A stretch of DNA of 64,000 bases. Origin: Monodelphis domestica (lineage: Eukaryota; Chordata; Mammalia; Didelphimorphia; Didelphidae). The DNA lies in the NCBI RefSeq assembly GCF_027887165.1, contig NC_077228.1, positions 206,747,479 to 206,811,478 on the forward strand, in the 5' to 3' direction. Shown here piece by piece: positions 46,775-57,225 of this stretch (its first letter is position 1; each line of letters starts with the position of its first letter). Made by a program: the position numbers and the translations under genes. Under the pieces are notes generated by a model. The model saw only the letters and a list, made by a program, of their open reading frames with translations. It was not told the origin of the DNA and made no database searches.

Positions 46775-46931
46775 TGATCTGTTCTTCTTGAGTTATGGGT
46801 TCCTCATCATCTGGAAGATAACGCTTGTCAATTGCTTCTTTAATCTGGTTGTTAGCTCCTTTAGGGTCTAAATCCATTGCCCAAGAGAAATTCATCAGGG
46901 CCAGATGAGTTTGACCTAGCTTCTTGTAAAC
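46775..46931 (-). CDS. CDC27: CDC27 penultimate coding exon, last TPR and start of acidic tail
   Basis: 157-bp exon reading VYKKLGQTHLALMNFSWAMD, then LDPKGANNQIKEAIDKRYLP, ending DDEEPITQEEQI plus one A. It completes the last TPR (L, G, A, F, A and the DLDP end) and the capping helix, and opens the acidic low-complexity tail. The acceptor is TGTTTTTAG before 46931. The donor is ATCA|GTGAGT after 46775; joining to TG at 43108 makes ATG, giving EEQIMGTDES as in human CDC27. A second GT donor lies 24 nt further downstream (CAG|GTTTGT after 46751) and would add eight codons in frame. If the intron were retained, the frame would end soon after with ISECYPYESGLYF. Confidence 0.95.
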
Positions 46932-47734
46932 CTAAAAACAAATATTGACACTACATTTTTCATTATGTTGTTGACTTCAATAATTAAGGATACAACATTT
47001 AAAAGTTAGAGTGAGTTCCCATTATGTTCTAAGTTGATCAATGTGAATGTACTTTCACATTCTACATAAATTCATGCTTTTTTCCCTTTGATATTTAATA
47101 TTTTCAAATGCTATTCCAAGTCAAATGGAAACCTTACACTGGAGGATATTTTCAAACTTTTAGATTTTCATTTCTACAATACAAAATATTCTCCTTTGTT
47201 GAAAAACTGCCAGGCAAAAAAGTAGGACAAATTACTCTTGATCTTGATTTTCCATAAATTTGGTTATATTCTACATCTTCTGTTCCCAAAAATGGAATCT
47301 TGTGAATTTTAGATGCTATATACTTTAACCAGGAGGTATCAATGTTGCTGATCAAGAGTTCATTTTGGGTCTTAGTAATCTTAGCAACTTCTTCCAGTGT
47401 TCTTCAGCGGAGAGATTCCAAATATTATATACAAAAAACTCGAAGTGGAGGACTTTTCACAAGTATTACCTCAACTATGAATTTACTGCTTATGCTTTTG
47501 GCTGAAGAATACTAATCTACTGCAATCAACCTTTAAAAAAAAATGACCATAATGGATAGGGAGACATTTTAACCTGTACTATTTTATTCTCGGTTCAAGT
47601 ACCCTTTGATGGATAGTGTCTGGGCCAATTCTAACTTCAAAGGGTCTAATTAAGAAATTACAAAACAAAATAAACAGAAAACCCAACAAGAGGACTCTTT
47701 TTTTGTTGTAGTTAAAATCCAATATACATTTCTT
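46932..47734. other. CDC27 intron, no feature recognised
   Basis: No repeat or RNA gene that I can identify next to the 46931 acceptor. Confidence 0.4.
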
Positions 47735-47990
47735 CAAGTGCTAGAATCTAAGGATAGTAAGATTTAAAAAACAAAGACACAACAAGGTTCTTACCCTTAT
47801 GAAGTTTGTGATCTAATTAGGGAAAGAGGAGGAATAGACACATCATGTGCATAAATAACAGAATATATATGTTATAAGCCAAACAAATTTCAAGTAAAAT
47901 AATTTTCAACTGGGAGGTAAGAGAGAAATCATAGCAGCTCATCTTGGTCTTGACAGAAGACTAAATGAATTCTACCAAGCCACCATAATG
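47735..47990 (-). mobile_element. L2 3' part
   Basis: CAAGGTTCTTACCCTTATGA, AGTTTGTGATCTAATTAGGG and AAAGAGGAGGAATAGACACA follow the antisense L2 tail. Confidence 0.6.
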
Positions 47991-48224
47991 CCTAGCAGTT
48001 ATAAGCAGGAAAAACAGTAGAGACTTCCAGAAATCCATAAAAGCAAAAGTTCAAGAAATGACCTACCCATAAAACCCATAGCTTCAGATGTCTATACAAA
48101 AACACACAAAATATGGATAATAACCAGAGTGGTTCTTAATGCAAAGAAGAAAATTTGACCATACCATAGTGAGACATTATTCCAAATGTAAGGGCTTTGT
48201 TGTTTCTAACTCCATAATATCTCT

Positions 48225-48805
48225 TTTAGATATCCTTATCATTTCTTGATTAGACTTCTTTAATAGTCTTAACTGGTCTTCCAGCCTGAAGTCTCTCCCT
48301 TCTGTAATATATTCCTTATTTAAGCTGCTAAATAGATTTTCCTAAAGCACACATCTACCAATGCTCTCTTGACTGAAAAAAATCCCAGGGCTCCCTCTTA
48401 CCTCTGGAGTCAACTATATAATTCCTCTGCCTACCATTTAATAAGCTCTTTACACACAAACATGGCCCTTTCTTACTTTTATAGTTGTTTTACACATTAC
48501 TCCTCTCCAGATACTCTATGGTTCAGCCATACTAGTTTATTTGCTGTTTTTCACACAAGATGCTCTTATCTCCTCTCTATTCATATGCACTGGTGGTCTG
48601 ACATTAGAATGCTCTTCCTCCTTGCTACTGTCCTATGGGATCAAGGCTTGACTCAAGCTCCTTTTCCTTCTACATGATGAAGCCTTTACTGATACTCCCA
48701 GTTGTTATGCTATCTCTCCCCAAACTATCTTGTATTCATTGTGTGTGTTTGTGTGCATCCCTTTATGTGGTTTCTCTTGCTAGAATGTAAACTTCCTCAT
48801 TAATA
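48225..48805 (+). mobile_element. L2, ORF2 end and 3' UTR
   Basis: TTCCAGCCTGAAGTCTCTCC, CTAAAGCACACATCTACCAA, TACATGATGAAGCCTTTACT and TGCTAGAATGTAAACTTCCT keep the L2 order. The 102-codon frame here is a chance remnant. Confidence 0.75.
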
Positions 48806-49785
48806 TATTATTGGTAGAGTTGTGACCTGATCCAACCATTCTGTAGGGCAATTTAGAACCATGCCCAAAGAGTTATAAAACTGCAAACCCTTTGATCTAG
48901 TAATACTACCACTAAATCTGTGTCTCAAAGAGATTTAAAAAAAAAAGGGAAAGGATCTACTTGTCCAAAAATATTTATAGCAGCTCTTTTTGTGGTTGCA
49001 AAGAATTGGAAATTAAGGGGATGTCCACCAATTGGAGAATGGCTGAACAAATTGTTAGATAAAAGGGTGATGGAGGGGGGCAGCTGGGTAGCTCAGTGGA
49101 TTGAGACCCAGGCCTAGAGATTCTGGGTTCAAATCTGGCCTTAGATACTTCTCAGCAGTGTGACCCTGGGCAAGACACGTAATTTCCATTGCTTAGCCCT
49201 TACCACTCTTCTAACTTGGAACCAATACACAGTATTGATTCCAAGATGGAAGGTAAGGGTTTAAAAAAAATGCTGATGGAATACAATTTTGGAGTAAGAA
49301 ATGATGAACAGGATGATTTCAGAAAAAGGTGGAAAGATCTACAGGAACTGATACAGAGTGAAATAAGCAGAACCAGGAAACCATTGTACATAATAACAGC
49401 AATACTGTACAATGATCAATTGTTAAAGACTTAGCCACTCTCAGAAATATAGTGATCCAAGACAATTCTGAAGGACTTATGACAAAGAATGCTATTCACC
49501 TCCAGAGAAAGAACTGGGAGTTGGAATGCAGATCACAGATTACTACTTTTCACTTTCGTTTATTTGTGTTTTTATTTTGGGGTTTTTGCTTTATGCAAAT
49601 ATTCTCTTAAAACAAGAATATGGAAATTTTTTGTATGATAATACATGCATAACCCAGATCACATAGTTTACCATCTCCTGAAGGGAGGAAGGAAGAGAGG
49701 GAAACAATTTGGATCTTATAACTTGAGAAAACATATGTGGAAAACTGTTATTGCATGTAATTGGGAAAATAAAATATCTTTAAGC
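48806..49785 (+). mobile_element. L1 3' end with nested SINE, antisense to CDC27
   Basis: Peptides CPKIFIAALFVVAKNWKLRG and PPIGEWLNKL (48960-49050) match TRMFIAALFTIAKTWNQPKC of human L1 ORF2. After the SINE, EYNFGVRNDEQDDFRKRWKD and LQELIQSEISRTRKPLY continue the ORF2 C-terminus, followed by the 3' UTR and AAAATAAAATATCTTTAA. Confidence 0.9.
49074..49270 (+). mobile_element. Marsupial tRNA-derived SINE inside L1
   Basis: GGGGGGCAGCTGGGTAGCTC to GGAAGGTAAGGGTTTAAAAA, flanked by GTGATGG and CTGATGG. Confidence 0.93.
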
Positions 49786-49794
49786 TTGTACCCC

Positions 49795-50005
49795 CACCAG
49801 CATTTAGTGTATTGTTTGGCACATAGTTGTGGTTGCTGTTCAGTTGTTTTTCAGTCATGTCTTGACTCTTTTGTAACTTCACTTGGGATTTTCTTGGCTT
49901 ACTGGAGGGGTTTGCCATATCCTTTTTCAGCTCCTCTTACAGATGAGGAAACTAAGGCAAACAGGTTAAATGACCTCCTCAGGCTCACACAGCTATTATT
50001 ATTAT

Positions 50006-50039
<34 letters not shown>

Positions 50040-50165
50040 TGTCTGAGGCCAGATTTGAACTCAGGAAGATGAGTATTCCTGACTCCAGGACTGGTACTCT
50101 ATCTACTATAACACTTACTTGCTCTTAGTACATAACAGGAGTTAGCTAAATGTTTGTTGAATGAT
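49795..50165 (+). mobile_element. L2 3' end split by a MAR1 SINE
   Basis: CAGCATTTAGTGTATTG and TTTGGCACATAGTTG (49799-49832) continue after the MAR1 as TAGTACATAACAGG and AATGTTTGTTGAATG (50120-50165), together an L2 terminus. Confidence 0.65.
49833..50117 (-). mobile_element. MAR1 CORE-SINE with internal (TAG)n expansion
   Basis: GTTGCTGTTCAGTTGTTTTT, GGATTTTCTTGGCTTACTGG, CAGATGAGGAAACTAAGGCA and TCTGAGGCCAGATTTGAACT in antisense order. A TAT/TAG tract at 49994-50039 sits where the core normally reads CACACAGCTAGTAAGTGTC, so the microsatellite grew from the GCTAGTA motif. Confidence 0.88.
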
Positions 50166-51239
50166 GTAAACCACAACCCCCCTACTGGTGCAACTTTGAT
50201 CCATTTCCTCCCATAAATTTTCTATGGGGTTTACCCAATGTGGAGGGAATTTTCCTAGGAAGGACAGTGGGCTAAAATTTTGAGTGATTATATAGATCTA
50301 ACTTAAGTTCTGAAAAGTTGTGGAGCTTTCTGTAATCAGGATTACTTCAAACCAAAACTTCTGGAGGTCACTATCTATAGAGGAAGGCTCTTCCCTGCTT
50401 CAATTTGGGATCTGAACTGAATCTCTTCCCTAAGAGTGGTGAATGAATACCTCTGGAGAATGTTCCTTAAATTGTATGTAACTCCCTTGATATGAATGTT
50501 CAGAGAACTGTACAATGTTTTTTCTGCTGCTCTATCTTTTAAGCAATCTTATGTAATTTTGATATATGTAAGGTAGACATTGTTGAAGTAGATCTTTTAA
50601 GATAGTTTCACTCTAATATATCAAATGTTTATTAAAAAATTACTATGCTTTGAAAGTACCAAGAGATAAAAACAAATTCTATTATCTTGAAGGTTTTATT
50701 GAAAGTCTGATACAGGCAGCCTACATTGGATCTTCTCATCTGAATTATCTGAATCATCAGAGGTCAGATTCAGAATTATAAAGTTCAAGGTACACAGACA
50801 TGCTCAATGATTGGATATCTTTAATATAGACTATTAATATCTAAGTGACTGTGGATAAGTCATAACCTCTTTGGGTCTCAGTTTCTGAAGCTATAAACCA
50901 AAGGAACTTTGAACTTCCCACCTAAGACAGGATAATTTAATTCTAGTCTCTCCCTGCAGTGAAATACTACTCTCTTCTTCCTCTCCCACACCAATTATAT
51001 GGCTAGGCATGGCAGAAACTTTGTAAATTCAGAAGGGACCAATGAGAGGATTAGTTTGATGTGGCAGTTACAAATGCAGGCTGTTAGCAAGAAAAGTCTC
51101 TATACTGGAAAGGACTGACCCAATTCTAACTAGGTAACCACTAAACAAATACTAGGAGTGGTTGTACAGTGCAATGCCAAGGTAAAATAATCCTGTAGCC
51201 TTGAAAAACTGCTTTATGTTCTGATGAGACTTAAATATT
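50166..51239. other. CDC27 intron, mostly unclassified
   Basis: Contains a MIR-like piece at about 50845-50935 (GATAAGTCATAACCTCTTTG, GTCTCAGTTTCTGAAGC). Otherwise nothing recognised. Confidence 0.4.
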
Positions 51240-52640
51240 AACTTTCTAGCTGGTTATACCATAGTTCATCCTCTATAAAGCCATCTAAAGTACAAGTATG
51301 ACCATGTCTTTCCCCTCTACTCAAACTCCAGTGCCTCTAGGTTCCATGTTTAAAAAAAAAAAATCACAATCTGATCTGTGAAGATTGGATTTAGCTATCT
51401 CCTCACTGTAACAACGAAGATAGTTAGCTCTTTCTTTATTGTGAAGATAAAATTGTAATCTCCTGATTGTAACAATGAAGGTACTTAGCTCTTCCTTTAT
51501 AGTGAAGCTTGAATTTTAAGCTACAATCTATTTTTAGATTTTAACTACAAAAAGGTGTTAAGTAACTACAAAAGGTGAATTAACCACAAAAAGGTGTTAA
51601 GTAACTATAAAAGGTAAACTTAACAAAAGAGGTGTTAAGTAACCCAAAAAGATAAAATCTAACCAAAGAAGGTGAGAACTAAAGAATGGACAGTCCTGGA
51701 GAAAAGCATCTGCTGTGGTTGGTAGACATGAAAATTTAGAGGTGACACAAGAGAAAAAGGTCTTTAAATAGAGAAAAAAAAAGACTGAAGGGAGACAGTC
51801 AGTTACCCCGGGCTTGGAGTGAAGGATCAGTCACTCGGAGCTGAAGGGAAGATGGATATTCGGGCACTGACTCGGAGGAGCAACTGGAAGACCAACACCA
51901 GACTTCTTTTAGACTGTAACCATCGGTGAGTGAAAAGCTGACTTAGTGACTCCCGCCTTTCTAGAGGTGTGAAGCCTTAAGGTAAGGCTCATCTTCTTGA
52001 AACTCTCTTTCTCTGGCTGGGGCTTAGAGATTCTAACTGGTATCAGAAGAAGCCAGAGTTTTCTCTCCCTCTCCCTCTCTCTTTCTTTCTCCCTCTCTCT
52101 CTTTCTCTCATTCCTTAATATATTCCTTCTATTGTAAATAAACTACTAAAAATTCCATTTATTTTAGTAATTTATTTTGAGATTTGAAATTAAATCCCTG
52201 GTGACCACCTAATAAAACAACCTAATATATATATTCAGAGTCCAACCACAAATAAATTTAACAGATCCTAACCTTCCTTTCTACCATTATTACACATTAT
52301 TCTTTCATACATATGCCAGCTGACCAAAGTAGTTATTTTGTTGCTTCTCAAACACACCATTACATTCCTGTCTTCATGCCTCTGTCCTTCATCTCTTTAG
52401 AACCTCCAAATGCACAGCTCATGGACCATCTTCTATATGAAGCCTTGCCCGATCCTCCAACTACCAACACCTTTCTCATAAAAATTATTTTGCATCTCTT
52501 TTGGATATACCTATATTTGTACAAGTTCTCCTCTACTGGCTAGATGTAGTTCTTTGAAGGCAGGGTCTATTTTCATTTTTGTCTTTGTATTATGTGTCCA
52601 GCACATAATAGAAACCCAAGTGAATATTTTTTTATTGAAA
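51240..52640 (+). mobile_element. L2 split by a solo LTR
   Basis: L2 at 51240-51376 (TATGACCATGTCTTTCCCCT, CAGTGCCTCTAGGTTCCATG) continues at 52268-52640 (TTACACATTATTCTTTCATA, CTATATGAAGCCTTGCCCGA, TTTGAAGGCAGGGTCTATTT). The gap is the LTR at 51377-52263. Confidence 0.8.
51377..52263 (+). mobile_element. Solo LTR of an endogenous retrovirus (fossil)
   Basis: 887 bp from TGTGAAGATTGGATTTAGCT to AAATAAATTTAACA, with TG...CA ends and a 4-bp duplication GATC on both sides (51373-51376 and 52264-52267). Internal repeats of an AAAAGGTGTTAAGTAACTA-like motif at about 51548-51650 look like a U3 array. CTTTAAATAGAG near 51762 may be the TATA region and GTAAATAAACTAC near 52135 the polyadenylation region, preceded by a CT-rich tract. 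The 4-bp duplication suggests a class I type. No internal part remains. It lies antisense to CDC27 in an intron. Confidence 0.85.
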
Positions 52641-53204
52641 GTTATCATTAGAAATTGCTTTCTATATATATTAACATGAAATATAAGTTTGAGATAATGA
52701 TAATGGTGGTGATATTATTACTAAGGTTCTTAGTTGATAAAAGTCACTTAAGAATGCAATCAAATATCACATTCTCACACTTATTCTTAAACATGTGGCC
52801 AATTTTTAAAGACTAAGCATACACTATTATACCTTAAAGCTTCCCTTTTATAGGATTCCATATTTCTCTTCTCTTTTCAAAACCCCTGAATATATCAAAT
52901 TTCTGACAAATGAAACACATGATATAAAGGAAAACAAAAAAAACTCTAGTAAATATCAAACCAATGGACCAAGTAATACTCTTCTTACCAAAGTGCATTT
53001 GTAATATTTCAAAATACTGCAAAAACTCTGATGAAATTTTCTTTGTATCTCTTTTCTGAAGTATACCTTCTCCCTTAAATTGCTCAGTTTTCTTTTCTGT
53101 CATTTCCTGTTCTGAGCACTTCGATCTCCAAATTAAAATTATAATTAGTAGGTTCCTGCTTATATTTTTAATTATGTATTTTCTTAGACCCCCCCCATCT
53201 GCCT

Positions 53205-53300
53205 AATCTTCTAAAAGTATAAGCTCCTTAAGGGTGTGTACAAGTCTACTTAATTTGTATTTTCCCAAACCACCTAATCCATGGCATCTTAAGACTTGTT
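53205..53300 (+). mobile_element. L2 3'-end fragment
   Basis: AAAGTATAAGCTCCTTAAGG, then TTAATTTGTATTTTCC; about 60 nt from the 53363 exon edge. Confidence 0.45.
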
Positions 53301-53362
53301 CTTTACAAAAGTTCGTTTTGTTTGTGAAAGTCTTATTTCATGATTACAGTCCCAGCCTTTAC

Positions 53363-53437
53363 CTTTCCTATTAAGAAGTAAACGAGAGATTCTTTGGGAA
53401 CAATCTGTTTCAATTCTTCAAGTTCCTGTAAAGCAGA
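53363..53437 (-). CDS. CDC27: CDC27 exon, TPR region
   Basis: Small phase-0 exon of 75 bp (25 codons) reading SALQELEELKQIVPKESLVY then FLIGK. It supplies the second helix of one TPR, ending IVP, and the first residues of the last TPR, and matches the human protein I remember. The acceptor has a long U tract in sense (TCTTTTTTTTCAG) before 53437. The donor is AAG|GTAAAG after 53363, slightly weaker than the GTAAGT sites of the three upstream exons in the window. The upstream intron is about 6.0 kb and the downstream one about 6.4 kb, both filled with repeats. Confidence 0.95.
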
Positions 53438-54484
53438 CTGAAAAAAAAGAAAACACAATTAAGTGGCAGGACAATAGATAAAATTCTACAAATTCTAAAC
53501 AAGAAAATTTTATTTTTATAACTTTCTAAAACCCTTTTAATAAACTCTTTCCAGATGTACTTTAGTATTCTTCAGTTCTGGTTAGCAGCTATAAAAACAA
53601 CACACCAATAGAGCCAACAAAGAAAAAGAAGGTACAACTGAAGAATATTAACAAAAGAGGAAACAAATCTTTGGTTCATCATTTTAGTTTAAACTCCTAC
53701 TGAAACTCCTAGTAGTCCTGCTCTAATCTGAAATCCCTTGAATGTTCCTTCTTTGTAACAAAATCAAGTGCCTTGAATTCATCCCTAATTCTGAACTCAA
53801 ATTAGGTTGGTGTTCCATTTTTAAAGGGCAAAAGAAAGTGATAGTTTTCCAGTACGTTTTCTTTTAAAAATCCCATTCTTAAAACTTTATCTTGGAGGCA
53901 GTTTTGAATATACTGCTAATCTTTCTGTTACATAAATATATATTAATATTAAACTACTTGGAAAGGAAAAACAAGAAAACAAAACCAAAAAATCTTATAT
54001 CTAAAGAATGAAGGAGTGACAAAAAAGTTGAAACATGGAACTGAGCTTGTACTTATAGATGAGAAAATCTCAGTGAAAGCAAAAGGCCAAAGACAGGGAA
54101 GGTGTGTCAAATGGGTAGTAAATGTATCAGTGAATGGGGAAGCTTAGCTCTGGAAGGAAGGAGCAAGTCAAGTAAAGAACCTTGCACAGACTATGCACTC
54201 AGAATACCTATTAACAAATGAATGAATGAATTCAAAGAAAATAATACTTTTAAAAATAGGCATCCTCAATAAAATTTTAAGTTTTTTCCCTCCTCCTTTA
54301 AAGATTAGAAGATAAGGTACCTCCTCCCACCCTCTCTCAGAGCTTCAATAGTTATATGCTGATGATATGCATACTTCAAATGTTTAAGAATATCAATATT
54401 AAGAAAATAAAATGAAGCATCCCTTAGCTTTTATAGTTTGTGAAATTATCAAAGACAACAACTGTGGTCATTTAAAACTAAGTT
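53438..54484. other. CDC27 intron, no clear feature
   Basis: AT-rich. A possible L2 tail (CTATTAACAAATGAATGAAT) near 54208-54230. Confidence 0.4.
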
Positions 54485-54617
54485 GATTAATTCTGCATAC
54501 TCCTTTATTTTTTTAATTTGTCTTTCTTTAGTTATCAGTGATTTAGAACATTTTCATGTGATATTCATATCTTAGATTTCATCCCTTGAAAACTGCCTAT
54601 TTATGCTAAAACTTGTG

Positions 54618-54972
54618 AAGGTAGCCATCGGGTCGTAGACCCCTGGTAAACCAGGGCCTTGCTCACCCAGCATGTGAAGACTGCTTCAGCTGAACAGACG
54701 GAAGAAACCTATAAGAAGGTAAAACGGCTGAGATGGCGATGCAGCAAAGCACTGTGGAGTGCTTAGGGCGTGTTGGAGCACAAAAGACAACACGGCCATC
54801 CAATGCAGCTGAGGAAGTCTCCAGGTGTAACGATTTTTTGTGCCACTGGACCCAGGCTTCCAATGCTGAGAGAGTGGGACTGTCTCTGTGCATCGACTTT
54901 TCCACTTAAATCTTCTTCATGCACAAGTGTATCGTCATACTCGGTTACCGAGAGACTACTACTAAAAATAAA
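54618..54972 (+). mobile_element. RTE-type LINE 3' end or RTE-driven SINE, CpG-rich
   Basis: GCCATCGGGTCGTAGACCCC, AACACGGCCATCCAATGCAG, CATGCACAAGTGTATCGTCA and TACTCGGTTACCGAGAGACT, ending in a short ACT repeat then A-rich sequence. I recall this tail from a dispersed family linked to RTE but cannot fix the name. It has about eleven CpGs, far more than its surroundings, so it looks young. Confidence 0.5.
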
Positions 54973-55062
54973 TTCTCTACTGGGGAATGGTTCTTAGACT
55001 TATAAATTTGAATTGGTTCCTTACCATATCTTGCAAATAAACCTTTTATAAGAGAAACTTGT

Positions 55063-55269
55063 GGGGGGCAGCTGGGTATCTCAGTGGATTGAGAGGTAGG
55101 CCTAGAGATGTGAGGTCCTAGGTTCAAATCAGGCCTCAGACACTTCTAGCTGTGTGACCCTGGGCAAGTCACTTGACCCCCACTGCCTAGCCCTTACCAC
55201 TCTTCTGCCTTAGAACCAATACACAGTATTGATTTCAAGATGGAAGGTAAAGGTTTAAAAAAAAAAGAG
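55063..55269 (+). mobile_element. Marsupial tRNA-derived SINE
   Basis: GGGGGGCAGCTGGGTATCTC to GATGGAAGGTAAAGGTTTAA. A perfect 12-bp target-site duplication AGAGAAACTTGT flanks it (55051-55062 and 55270-55281). Confidence 0.95.
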
Positions 55270-55852
55270 AGAGAAACTTGTTACAAAGATTTTTCAATAA
55301 AATGCCCTTTTCCCTTCTAATTTTAAATGCTTTGGCTTTGTGCAAAAACTTTTACATTTTATTATAATCACAATTATCCATTTTATTCTCTGTGATCCTC
55401 TTACTTATTTAATCATTAACTTTTCTCTGTTCATAGATTTTAAAGACTCCCCACCACCCCCATTCCTTTAAGTCATTTATGCTAGGATCTTTTAATTTAG
55501 CTCATATATCTATTTTGAAGTTTATCTTGGTGGATTACTATGAGGTTTTAGGTCTAACCCTAATTTCTGCAAGACTGCTATCTAGGTTTTCCAATAGTTC
55601 TTTGGAACTAGTGAAACTTAGTAACTGCTACTATGTCTGCATTTGTATGTTATGTCAACTTCCCAGTTTTTTAGCCAGTACCAAATTATTTTGAATTATT
55701 CCTCTGCAGTTTTAATTTGAGATATGAAACTGATAGAATACTATCCCTTCTCCCCTGGGTTCCTTCCCAGTTTTTTAAATTATTATTTTTGGTACTCCTT
55801 TTTTGGGTAGTTTTTAGGGACAGGGATGCAGTCTGGCCTTGGGATTATATTG

Positions 55853-55980
55853 GTGTAGGGAACTCCTGGATGAAATAATTTGCTTAGCCCATCTAGGCTG
55901 GCATCTTCTCTGGAACTTACAGTCAGACTTGCCTAGGGTGACACAGTATCAAAGGTCACACAATCTCCATGGTTGATTCT
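55853..55980 (+). mobile_element. CORE-SINE fragment
   Basis: GTGTAGGGAACTCCTGGATG, GGCATCTTCTCTGGAACTTA and GACTTGCCTAGGGTGACACA match the family seen at 14631 and 22515. Confidence 0.6.
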
Positions 55981-57049
55981 ATCTACTCTATCAAATGAGA
56001 TAGGGACTTAATTAATCATTTGTTGCACTAAATGATCAGTTTATTGATTTAAATGATTTTTTTTGGACTACAAGGAGAATAATAGGTCATTGCTTCTCTA
56101 ATCCTTTTCTTATTTCTAATGACTAGTTAATCTGGAGAGAAACTAAAGAGAAGGATGGGCTCCATGTGCCTGTGCAATGGGATGGACATCAATTTACACG
56201 GTTGTTCAGGAATGACTGCTTGCTTTCCCTCTACTGTGGAGAGGAAGCAAAATACTGGAATATGAGGCTTTGGAGACATAGAAAAAGAGATTCAAAAGAA
56301 GAATGTGTCAGAGAAAAGTCTCTTGATTCTAAGAGTAGTTAAACCTCATCAGATAAAGGACTACCAAAATTATTATAAGACATCTGATACCTTCACATTT
56401 AAAAAAAAATCATCAACAAAAGATCTTAATCCAAATGATGCCACACTTCAGAAATAATGAGGATTTTCTTTCTTCTGCATTAAATTTTTTTTTTCAAACT
56501 CAAGAAGCATCTGTCTGAATGTATACCTAAGACACATGGCATTTAAGAATATCCAATAGCAAGGCCAACCCATCAAATTTTAGGTATTAAATAATGGGAA
56601 TGCCACAATTTCTTTTACATAAATTTCTCTGACATAACCTCATATTGTTTTTTGTCAGTATGATAATTTTAATAAAAGCATACTTTTTGAGAACTATGGA
56701 TATTTATATGTGGGTAGTATCTTTTACAGCATATGGGTAGTAAATTTTATATATTTTAAAGTTTTACAACTGGATGACTTGAAATAAGTCACTGTCAAAT
56801 ATATCCATCTATAAAATAAGGATACGATCATTTCAATTATCTGTGGATAAAGGAGAATTTGCTATTATTGGTTAAATGTTCTAAGTTTGGGGAAATATTC
56901 TGTTGCTTTTCAATGAACACAGCCACTGGACATGTTTAAAATATATTTATGATAGATACTATGGATATTTTACTTAAGCATTCAAGGTCTGGAGGTTATC
57001 ACTATTTACCAATATGAAGTACCACTACAATAATTATTATATATGGCAT
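55981..57049. other. CDC27 intron, no feature recognised
   Basis: AT-rich sequence without a classifiable repeat. Confidence 0.4.
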
Positions 57050-57225
57050 TCTACATTTTACAAAGTCTTTTCTTCTTAATAAACTTGTAAGATCAACAGT
57101 GCATTTATTAGCTCCATTTTACAGATGAGGAAACTGAGGTTCAGAGGGGCTATGTGACTTGACCATAATCACAGGGCTTCCAAGTGTCAAAAAATAAAAC
57201 AGGCATCCCAATTCTATTCCAGGTC
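57050..57225 (-). mobile_element. MIR
   Basis: CCATTTTACAGATGAGGAAA, CTGAGGTTCAGAGGGGCTAT and GTGACTTGACCATAATCACA, a clear antisense MIR core. Confidence 0.88.

Larger units (their letters stand above)
54485..55840 (-). mobile_element. L1 ORF2 C-terminal part, antisense, with two insertions
   Basis: TTAGTTATCAGTGATTTAGA, TTGAAAACTGCCTATTTATG, TACTGGGGAATGGTTCTTAG, TTTTATTATAATCACAATTA and TTTCTGCAAGACTGCTATCT follow the antisense L1 order (GTGATTTAGAGCATTTT, GAAAACTGCCTGTTCATA, TTGGGGAATGACT). It is interrupted by an RTE-like copy and a SINE. In sense with CDC27. Confidence 0.8.

Noticed and set aside
46741-46775. CDC27 ending with ISECYPYESGLYF as the main C-terminus
   Set aside because: A strong donor at 46775 and the in-phase exon at 43026-43108 encode the familiar GTDESQESS...ESDEF tail, so the read-through end is at most a minor isoform.
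49645-50046. 133-codon frame ending in a run of Val
   Set aside because: It joins the L1 3' UTR, an L2 tail, a MAR1 SINE and its TAG repeat; the Val run is the translated microsatellite.
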